Assembly (NCBI GenBank): GCA_002840765.1
Contig: PHCE01000021.1
Span: 1 to 64,000 of the forward strand
Source: Betaproteobacteria bacterium HGW-Betaproteobacteria-7
Lineage (GTDB): Bacteria; Pseudomonadota; Gammaproteobacteria; Burkholderiales; Rhodocyclaceae
DNA: 64,000 nt
Direction of reading: 5' to 3'
The translations under genes and the position numbers were made by a program. Of the stretch, positions 58,105-64,000 are shown in pieces; the stretch's first letter is position 1, and every line of letters starts with the position of its first letter. A model generated the notes under the pieces. The model saw only the letters and a list, made by a program, of their open reading frames with translations, ran no database searches and was not told the DNA's origin.

Positions 58105-58173
58105 GATGGACTCCAACGTTGCGCGCACGCGAAGGTGCAAATAGATTCCAGCGCATGACGTCGTTGCCATCGG

Positions 58174-58191
58174 ACCGCCCCCGTTGGCGGT
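58174..58191 (-). promoter_or_regulatory. Hexaloop hairpin in the nirB leader
   Basis: On the minus strand ACCGCC-AACGGG-GGCGGT is a perfect six-pair stem whose six-base loop also has A1 and G4. It starts about 15 bases after the predicted start site. No U-tract terminator follows before nirB, so antitermination is not shown; it may be a coincidence. Confidence 0.35.
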
Positions 58192-58216
58192 AGATTCGCT
58201 GCTTCGGGTTAGTTAT

Positions 58217-58232
58217 TGCAATCCGCGTGCCA
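58217..58232 (-). promoter_or_regulatory. Sigma-54 promoter of nirBD
   Basis: TGGCACGCGGATTGCA on the minus strand, a perfect -24/-12 match. Predicted start near 58206, leader of about 100 bases. Confidence 0.8.
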
Positions 58233-58285
58233 AGGCTGTGGCTCGTTGATTTTAAATGTATTTTTAGAACCGCGTGGTATTGCAG

Positions 58286-58302
58286 CGCACCAAAATCGGG
58301 CA
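58286..58302 (-). promoter_or_regulatory. Possible NtrC site upstream of nirB
   Basis: TGCCCGATTTTGGTGCG on the minus strand keeps one good half-site (GGTGCG) and one poor one. 54 bases upstream of the -24 box. Weak support from sequence alone. Confidence 0.3.
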
Positions 58303-58321
58303 CCGCCAACCAAGGCGGTGC
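58292..58321 (-). terminator. Hairpin after ybiB
   Basis: Perfect eight-pair stem GCACCGCC/GGCGGTGC, 10 bases past the ybiB stop, with TTTT only four bases further. A modest terminator for the nasA-ybiB transcript. Confidence 0.5.
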
Positions 58322-58330
58322 AAGATCGGC

Positions 58331-59320
58331 TCAGTTGCCGCCAACCGCCAGACCGGTCGCCTCAACGGCGACGATGGCCTTGGCCTGGTTGAAATCCTCG
58401 GCATAACCGCTGGCGAAGAGCAGGCTGGCCAGCTGATTGGCGATCGGCTTGGGCAGCGGAATCTGCTTGTCGAGCACGCGGCGGATCCACTTGGCTGTAG
58501 TCAGCGCATCGTTGCTCTCCGGCAGGTTGGGCAAGGCGCGCAGGCTCTCGTGCTCGGCTTCGAACAGCGCTTCGACACCACCATCGTTGATGTACTCCAG
58601 GCGTGGCCGGCGCTTCGGATTGGCGAAGGGCTCGCCTTCCGTGCCGCGCAACAACAGCCCGCGCTGGCCGCGAGCGAGCAGCAGGTTGCGCATCAGTTCG
58701 ATAAACTCGGGATGGGTTGCTGCCGCCACCAGCACGGCATCGCCGCGGAACGGGTTGATCAGCTTGACCAGGCTGTGGGCACTGTTGCGCACGCCCATCC
58801 GGCTGCGCAGGGCGAGCAGGTTATGGATGCCAGGGCAAAGCGCCGTCAGCGGCACGAAGGCCAGGCCCTTTTCCTCAAGTACCGCCTGCGTCTGCGTCAC
58901 CGAGCTTAGCGGCATGACGCCGAGTTCGCGGAAGATCAGCGCCGAGGTGACCCGACCAAAGCCTTCGAGCAGGCCATGGACCAGCACCGGCACGCCGAAG
59001 CGCTGCAGCAGCAGGGCCAATAGTGGCGTCAGGTTGGCTTCCTTGCGGCCACCGTTGTAGGTCGGCAGAACCACCGGGCGGACGCGGCCGTGCGGCATGT
59101 CGAGATGGTGCGTGCGCTCATCGGTGGCGGCGAGGAAGCCAAGCATCTCGTCGAGCGACTCGCCTTTGACACGCATGCCGAGAATAATCGCGCCGAGTTC
59201 GAGATCGGGCACGCCGCCGTCGAGCATCGCCGCGTAGAGCTGGCGCGCGTCATCCTGCGGCAAATCGCGAGCGCCTTCAGCGCCGCGGCCGATTTCCTTG
59301 ATGTACTGTTGGAAGTTCAT
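58331..59320 (-). CDS. ybiB: YbiB-type protein (TrpD2 fold, nucleic-acid binding)
   Basis: 329 residues with the fold of anthranilate phosphoribosyltransferase (MLDGGVPDLELGAIILGMRVKGES at the N-terminal helical domain, quoted in part; LPTYNGGRKEANLTPLLALL; VLVHGLLEGFGRVTSALIFRELG quoted in part as GLLEGFGRVTSA). The TrpD catalytic GTGGD loop is replaced by TYNGGRK, so it does not belong to tryptophan synthesis. E. coli YbiB binds nucleic acids. It overlaps no gene but follows nasA by 18 bases and is regularly linked to nitrate assimilation genes. Confidence 0.88.
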   Translation of the reverse strand: MNFQQYIKEIGRGAEGARDLPQDDARQLYAAMLDGGVPDLELGAIILGMRVKGESLDEMLGFLAATDERTHHLDMPHGRVRPVVLPTYNGGRKEANLTPLLALLLQRFGVPVLVHGLLEGFGRVTSALIFRELGVMPLSSVTQTQAVLEEKGLAFVPLTALCPGIHNLLALRSRMGVRNSAHSLVKLINPFRGDAVLVAAATHPEFIELMRNLLLARGQRGLLLRGTEGEPFANPKRRPRLEYINDGGVEALFEAEHESLRALPNLPESNDALTTAKWIRRVLDKQIPLPKPIANQLASLLFASGYAEDFNQAKAIVAVEATGLAVGGN

Positions 59321-59338
59321 GATCTCCTCCCGCCGCGG

Positions 59339-62062
59339 TCAGGCTGCCGCAGCTTGTCGTGGGGCACATTCTGCCACCATACGTTTGATATCCGGCAGAC
59401 AACCGCCGCAGAAGGTGCCGCATTTCAGCTGCTCCTGCAGTTGCGGCAGGACGGCACCGGTGGCGACAGCCGCGCGAATCTGGACGTCGCTGACGTCGGC
59501 GCATTTGCAGACGATGTTGCGGGCAGCCAAGTTGAGTGGCGGTGTCGCCGTCGGCGCCAGGGCGAAGCGGATCAGACCGGCATCGAGTTCGTCCTCAGCC
59601 ATCGCCTGCTTCAGCCAGGCCTGGGCGAGCGTTTCGCCAGCCAGGCGAACGCCGAGCAGACGCCCGCCGCGAGCGATCGCTTTCTTGGCGATGCGCCGCG
59701 TGGCATCGATATAGACGATCGCCCCGGCCTCGCCGTCGAGGCCGAATAACGCGTCCATGTCGGCCAGACGAGCATCCTCGATAGCGGCCGGTAGCGCGAC
59801 GCGTAGCACGACCAACGGACTCTGCCGACCGTAGAGTCCGACTGTCGCGTAGGGAAAGTCAGCGAGCCGGCCCCGCGCCGCACTGAGCAGCGCCAGCGCT
59901 TCGTCGCGGTCGGCACAGCGGCGCAGGATGGCCAGCGGATAGGGCAGATTGGCGGGCGCCACCTGCACCGCCGCATGTTTGAGTTCTGGCTGCTGTGACC
60001 ACGGATCGACGGCATCGCAGGCCAGGGCATTGACGCCGGGCGAGTTCATGAACTGGCTGCCCCAGTGCATCGGCATCCAGGCGCGACCCTTGGCCAGGCC
60101 CTCGCCGGCCGTGACGCGGACGACGATCTCGCCACGCCCGTTGCTGACCCTGGCCAGATCGCCGGATTCCAGGCCGCGGTGGCGCAAGTCGCAGGGATGC
60201 ATGGCCAGTAGCGGCTCGTCTTCCAGGTTGAACAGGCGGGGCACCGTGCCGGTCCGACTCATGCCGTGCCACTGATCGCGCATGCGGCCGGAGAGGAGCG
60301 AGATGGGCAAGTCCGCGGTTGTGACATCGGCCGTCGAACGATGCTCGGTGACGATGAAGTTCGCCTTGCCGGAGGCCGTAGGGAAACGACCATCCTCGTA
60401 AAGCCGTACCTTGCCCGTGTTCGCGCCTTGCGGATAAGGCCACTGTTGCGGGCCATCAGCGGCGAGCACGGAGTAGCTCAGGCCAGTGATATCGAGATCG
60501 CGACCGCGCGTGCTTTCGCGGTGCTCGTTGAAGATGGCTTCGGCATCGGCGTAGGGGAACAGCAGCTCGGTCGCCGGATGCTCGAGGCGGCCCCCCAGGC
60601 GGCGAGCGAAATCGACAACGATGGCCCAATCGGCGCGTGCCTCGCCGGGCGGCGGCAGAGCAGCGCGGACCCGGCTGATGCGGCGCTCGGAATTGGTAAC
60701 CGTACCTTCTTTTTCGCCCCAGGCGCTGGCTGGCAACAACAGGTCGGCGAAGGCGGCAGTATCGGTATTGCCAAAGGCTTCCTGGAGCACCACATACTCT
60801 GCGTTCTGCAGCGCCTCGCGTACCGCCGCCTGATAGGGCAGTGATTGTGCCGGATTGGTGCAGGCGATCCAGACGGCCTTGATCTCGCCACTTTTCAGGG
60901 CGCGGAACAACTCGACGGCCGCCTTGCCGGGTTTCGCCGGGACAGCGGGGATGCCCCAGAGCGCGGCCACCTCGGCACGATGCTCGGGATTGGCCAGATC
61001 GCGGTGCGCCGACAACAGGTTGGCCAGTCCGCCGACTTCCCGCCCACCCATGGCGTTCGGCTGGCCGGTCAGGGAAAACGGCCCGGCGCCCGGCTTGCCG
61101 ATCTGGCCGGTGGCCAGGTGCAACTGGATCAGCGCAGCATTATTGTGGGTGCCGTGCGCCGACTGGTTCAACCCCTGACAGTACAGCGACAGTGCCGGCC
61201 CGGAAGAGGCAAACCAGCGTGCAGCCTGGATGATGTCGGTGGCCGGCACGCCACAGAGGGCAACGGCGACATCCGCCGTAAAGCCTTGGACTGCCTTGGC
61301 CAACGCCGCGAAGCCTTGGGTATGGTCGGCAATATAGGCAGAATCGATCAGCTGCTCGGCAATCATCACCTGCAGCATGGCGTTGAACAGTGCGACGTCG
61401 CTGCCTGGCTTGATCGGCAGGTACAGGTCGGCCAGTGCGCAGGACTCGCTGCGGCGCGGATCGGCGACGATGATGCGCAGCTTCGGATTGGCTGCCTTGG
61501 CATCCTCGATGCGGCGATAGACGATCGGATGGGCGATCGCCGGATTGGCACCGGCAATGAAAATCACCCCGGCCTGATCGATGTCCTCATAGCTGCATGG
61601 AGGCGCATCGGCCCCCAAGGTCTGCTTGTAGCCGGCGACAGCCGACGACATGCAGAGGCGGGAATTGGTATCGACGTTGTTGGTGCCGATCAGCCCCTTG
61701 GCCAGCTTGTTGAAGACATAGTAGTCCTCAGTCAGCAACTGGCCGGAGATGTAGAAGGCTACCGAATCCGGCCCATGGCGGCGGATTGTTTCGGCGAATC
61801 GATCGGCGGCCTCGTCGAGCGCCTCGTCCCAGGCCACGCGCTGGCCGGGCAGGCCGCGCTGCGCCCGGCGCTCCGGCCAGGCCAGCCGATAATCGGAATC
61901 GGCCGTCAGGTGCAATGTCGCACCCTTGGTGCACAGGCGCCCGTGATTGGCCGGATGATCGGGATCGCCGCGTACGCCGGTGATACGGCCGGCTGCGCTG
62001 GCGATCAACACGCCGCAGCCGACGCCGCAGTAGCAACAGGTGGATTTGACTTCGCTTTCCAT
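59339..62062 (-). CDS. nasA: Assimilatory nitrate reductase catalytic subunit
   Basis: Reduces nitrate to nitrite in the cytoplasm, 907 residues from the ATG at 62062 (AAGGAG upstream). N-terminal [4Fe-4S] ligands C-x2-C-x3-C in CCYCGVGC (Cys9, 12, 16), then molybdopterin bis-MGD domains (SRLCMSSAVAGYKQTLGAD quoted as SRLCMSSAVAGY; ADPRRSESC; CQGLNQSAHGTHNNAALI quoted in part). The C-terminal 60 residues are a BFD-like [2Fe-2S] domain (VCKCADVSD, CGTFCGGCLP), as in Klebsiella NasA. No NasC-like reductase gene is visible, so its electron donor is elsewhere. Confidence 0.94.
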   Translation of the reverse strand: MESEVKSTCCYCGVGCGVLIASAAGRITGVRGDPDHPANHGRLCTKGATLHLTADSDYRLAWPERRAQRGLPGQRVAWDEALDEAADRFAETIRRHGPDSVAFYISGQLLTEDYYVFNKLAKGLIGTNNVDTNSRLCMSSAVAGYKQTLGADAPPCSYEDIDQAGVIFIAGANPAIAHPIVYRRIEDAKAANPKLRIIVADPRRSESCALADLYLPIKPGSDVALFNAMLQVMIAEQLIDSAYIADHTQGFAALAKAVQGFTADVAVALCGVPATDIIQAARWFASSGPALSLYCQGLNQSAHGTHNNAALIQLHLATGQIGKPGAGPFSLTGQPNAMGGREVGGLANLLSAHRDLANPEHRAEVAALWGIPAVPAKPGKAAVELFRALKSGEIKAVWIACTNPAQSLPYQAAVREALQNAEYVVLQEAFGNTDTAAFADLLLPASAWGEKEGTVTNSERRISRVRAALPPPGEARADWAIVVDFARRLGGRLEHPATELLFPYADAEAIFNEHRESTRGRDLDITGLSYSVLAADGPQQWPYPQGANTGKVRLYEDGRFPTASGKANFIVTEHRSTADVTTADLPISLLSGRMRDQWHGMSRTGTVPRLFNLEDEPLLAMHPCDLRHRGLESGDLARVSNGRGEIVVRVTAGEGLAKGRAWMPMHWGSQFMNSPGVNALACDAVDPWSQQPELKHAAVQVAPANLPYPLAILRRCADRDEALALLSAARGRLADFPYATVGLYGRQSPLVVLRVALPAAIEDARLADMDALFGLDGEAGAIVYIDATRRIAKKAIARGGRLLGVRLAGETLAQAWLKQAMAEDELDAGLIRFALAPTATPPLNLAARNIVCKCADVSDVQIRAAVATGAVLPQLQEQLKCGTFCGGCLPDIKRMVAECAPRQAAAA

Positions 62063-62086
62063 GATTCTCCTTGTGGGCAGCCTTTC

Positions 62087-62102
62087 AGCAACAGGCGTGC
62101 CA
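62087..62102 (-). promoter_or_regulatory. Sigma-54 promoter of nasA
   Basis: TGGCACGCCTGTTGCT on the minus strand, a perfect -24/-12 match only 25 bases before the start codon. The leader would be about 13 bases and leaves no room for an attenuator. A TGCACC half-site (62166-62171) lies about 65 bases upstream. Confidence 0.78.
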
Positions 62103-62130
62103 AGCCTTAAAATCATGGACTTGTAGAAAT

Positions 62131-62165
62131 AAAAGGGAAATTCCACATGGGAATTTCCCTTTTTT
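62131..62165 (-). terminator. Terminator after sspB
   Basis: GGGAAATTCC/GGAATTTCCC stem extended by A4/T4, with T-runs in both directions. It isolates the ssp operon from the nasA promoter. Confidence 0.85.
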
Positions 62166-62190
62166 GGTGCATCAGGAACGCCTGGCGTCC

Positions 62191-62625
62191 CTATTTGATG
62201 CGTTGCAGCTTGGGCCGCCCACTTTCGGGTGGCGTCGGATCCGGCGGCGGATCATCAGGCGCCTCCGACGTGGCCGCTACCGCCGGCGCATCGGCGAAAG
62301 CCCCCGCCTCCGCCGTTTCAATCTCGAAAGACATCCCGGCACCGTTTTCCCGTGCGTAGATGGCGGAGACCTGCTCCACGGGTATCGACAACTGCCGGGA
62401 AACGCCACCGAAACGGGCCTGAAACTCGATCAGCTCGTTACCGATCTGCAGCTTGTTGGTAGCGTCTGGACCAAGGTTGAGAACAATCTGGCCGTCGCGG
62501 ACGAATTCGCGCGGAACGCTGGTGCGCGCATTGACCTGGACGGCGATATACGGCGTGAAGCCGTTATCGCAGCACCATTCCCAGATGGCACGCAGCAGAT
62601 AAGGTTTGGTGGACGGAAGCTCCAT
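62191..62625 (-). CDS. sspB: ClpXP adaptor SspB
   Basis: 144 residues. N-terminal ssrA-peptide-binding domain (PSTKPYLLRAIWEWCCDNGFTPYIAVQV quoted in part as YLLRAIWEWCCDNGFTPYI). A flexible acidic/Pro-rich linker leads to the ClpX-binding tail RPKLQRIK. Follows sspA by three bases, the conserved pair. Confidence 0.93.
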   Translation of the reverse strand: MELPSTKPYLLRAIWEWCCDNGFTPYIAVQVNARTSVPREFVRDGQIVLNLGPDATNKLQIGNELIEFQARFGGVSRQLSIPVEQVSAIYARENGAGMSFEIETAEAGAFADAPAVAATSEAPDDPPPDPTPPESGRPKLQRIK

Positions 62626-62628
62626 GCC

Positions 62629-63225
62629 TTACTTGCGCATCGCCTTTTCCGACGGCGTCAGCGCGTCGATGAAGCCCTGGCGGCTGAAGATGCGCTCGGC
62701 GTACTTCATCAGCGGCGCCGCTGTCTTGCCAAGATCGATACCGTAGTGATCAAGACGCCACAGCAGCGGGGCAATGGCCACGTCGAGCATGGAGAACTCG
62801 TCGCCGAGCATGAACTTCTGCTTGTTGAAAATCGGAATGATCTCGGTCAGGCGGGCGCGAATTTCCTGACGTGCCTTGTCGGCCGTCTTGCCGTTCTTCT
62901 CGATGACTTCCATGAACGAGAAAATCTCGCGCTCCATGCCGACCAGCAGCTGACGGGCGCGGGCGCGCATGATCGGATCGGCCGGCATCAGTTGCGGATG
63001 CGGGAAACGCTCATCAATGTATTCGTTGATGATGTTCGGCTCGAACAAGACCAGGTCCCGTTCAACCAGAACCGGCACACGGCTGTGCGGATTGATCGCC
63101 GCCATCTCGTCCGGCTTGTTGAACATGTCGACGTCGATCACCTGAAAATCCATGCCCTTTTCGAACAGGACAATGCGGCAACGGTGGCTGAAGGGGCAGG
63201 TGGTGCCTGAGTAGAGGTTCATCAT
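62629..63225 (-). CDS. sspA: Stringent starvation protein A
   Basis: 198 residues, glutathione-S-transferase fold that binds RNA polymerase. N-terminal thioredoxin-like domain (SGTTCPFSHRCRIVLFEKG) and helical C-terminal domain (FMLGDEFSMLDVAIAPLLWRL). Lies between petC and sspB, as in most betaproteobacteria. Start is MM; either Met could initiate. Confidence 0.93.
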   Translation of the reverse strand: MMNLYSGTTCPFSHRCRIVLFEKGMDFQVIDVDMFNKPDEMAAINPHSRVPVLVERDLVLFEPNIINEYIDERFPHPQLMPADPIMRARARQLLVGMEREIFSFMEVIEKNGKTADKARQEIRARLTEIIPIFNKQKFMLGDEFSMLDVAIAPLLWRLDHYGIDLGKTAAPLMKYAERIFSRQGFIDALTPSEKAMRK

Positions 63226-63307
63226 TTTCTTTAACCCTCAAAATGGGATTCGGCATCGGGGGCCGACCAAGGCCGACCCACGATGCCGTCAACTGATACG
63301 CAACGGA

Positions 63308-64000
63308 TCAGTGAATGTCTTTCCAGTATTCCTTCTTCAGGGCGTAGGCCAGTACGAAGAGCACACCGAGGAAGGCCAGCACGAACCAGCCCAGGGTACG
63401 GCGATACTCCTGCCCCGGCTCGCCCATCCAGACCATGAAGCTGACCAGATCGGAAACCGCCTTGTCGTACTCGGCCGGCGCCATCTTGCCAGGAACGGCC
63501 AGTTCAAGTTTGTGGGTTTCCGGGTTCATCACCTGGGTACCCTGCAATTCCCACAGCACGTGCGGCATGCCCACCGCCGCGAAGGCGACGTTGTTCCAGC
63601 CGGACGGGCGATTGTCGTCCTGATAGAAGGTACGCAGGTAGGTATACAACCAATCGGCACCGGCACCGGCATTGCCCAGTTCGCCACGGGCACGGGCAAC
63701 AATGGTCAGGTCTGGCGGAGTGGCGCCAAACCACTTCTTTTGCTCGTCATGTCGAGCTGCCACCATCATCAGGTCACCGATCTTGTCGGAGGTGAACATC
63801 AGGTTGTCCTTAACCTGCTGCTCGGTCAGGCCGAGTTCCAGCAGGTTCTTGTAACGCATGAAGGACGCACCATGACAGTTCATGCAGTAGTTGACGAACA
63901 GCTTGGCACCATTCTGCAACGCCGCCTGATCCTTGACCGAACCCGGCCACTTGTCGAGGTGAATGTTGGCACCGGCGGCGAAGGCCATGAGCGGTGCAAA
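63308..64000 (-). CDS. petC: Cytochrome c1 of the bc1 complex (5' end outside window)
   Basis: The frame runs unbroken to position 64000. The first visible residues (FAPLMAFAAGANIHLDKWPG) are the end of the signal peptide and the mature start, so the true start codon is beyond the edge; the Met at 63988 is internal. Heme motif CMNCH (YCMNCHGASFMRYKN), axial Met region (KMAPAEYDKAVSDLV), and C-terminal membrane anchor (FVLAFLGVLFVLAYALKKEYW). Transfers electrons from the Rieske protein to soluble cytochrome c. Confidence 0.93.
   Translation of the reverse strand, partial: FAPLMAFAAGANIHLDKWPGSVKDQAALQNGAKLFVNYCMNCHGASFMRYKNLLELGLTEQQVKDNLMFTSDKIGDLMMVAARHDEQKKWFGATPPDLTIVARARGELGNAGAGADWLYTYLRTFYQDDNRPSGWNNVAFAAVGMPHVLWELQGTQVMNPETHKLELAVPGKMAPAEYDKAVSDLVSFMVWMGEPGQEYRRTLGWFVLAFLGVLFVLAYALKKEYWKDIH

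Noticed and set aside
55837-58158. 773-codon open frame antisense to nirB
   Set aside because: Shadow frame; its Val/Asp/Ala/Gly-rich composition has no motif, while nirB carries all cofactor ligands.

Overview
The window is a GC-rich, tightly packed stretch of core chromosome. It most likely comes from a betaproteobacterium of the Rhodocyclaceae (Dechloromonas/Azonexus-like). That placement rests on gene order: leuC-entericidin-leuD-leuB-asd-fimV-truA-trpF-trpB-trpA-accD-folC-dedD-cvpA-purF-metZ in one direction, and petC-sspA-sspB at the other end. No insertion sequence, prophage, CRISPR array or rRNA gene was seen. Two tRNA genes are present: Ser-UGA and Arg-CCU.

Layout. Positions 1-20.6 kb hold one long minus-strand run for amino-acid, purine, folate and fatty-acid precursor synthesis, with fimV in the middle and rhlE (cut by the window edge) at the end. 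Positions 20.6-45.3 kb are a mosaic of housekeeping and small accessory genes: MFS transporter, aroC, CBS protein, an HTH regulator, a radical SAM/queD pair, patatin, Bax-inhibitor-1, rlmD, bamC-dapA, tilS-accA, two HDOD proteins around a metallo-hydrolase, the ABC-F ATPase uup, a transglutaminase-like protein, an alternative oxidase, a spermidine-synthase-like protein and several unknowns. Positions 45.3-62.1 kb are a 13-gene minus-strand nitrate assimilation island. In transcription order it reads nasA (nitrate reductase), ybiB, nirB, nirD, an FNT nitrite channel, a PP2C-Ser/Thr kinase fusion, a sirohydrochlorin chelatase, nasT (ANTAR antiterminator), nrtA, nrtB, nrtD, narX, narL. The window ends with sspB, sspA and the C-terminal part of cytochrome c1.

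How the island works together. NrtABD imports nitrate, NasA reduces it to nitrite, and NirBD reduces nitrite to ammonium. The CbiX-type chelatase supplies siroheme for NirB, and the FNT protein moves nitrite. The most informative signals are regulatory. Three near-perfect sigma-54 promoters (TGGCACG-N4-TTGCW) sit upstream of nrtA, nirB and nasA, so the pathway should be under nitrogen (NtrC) control. The nrtA leader adds an NtrC-like dyad, a hairpin with an A1/G4 hexaloop of the kind bound by ANTAR proteins, and an intrinsic terminator just before the ribosome binding site. NasT, encoded immediately upstream, is the obvious antiterminator. No NasS gene for its usual partner is visible. The Ser/Thr kinase-phosphatase fusion inside this island is the main gene whose role is not explained.
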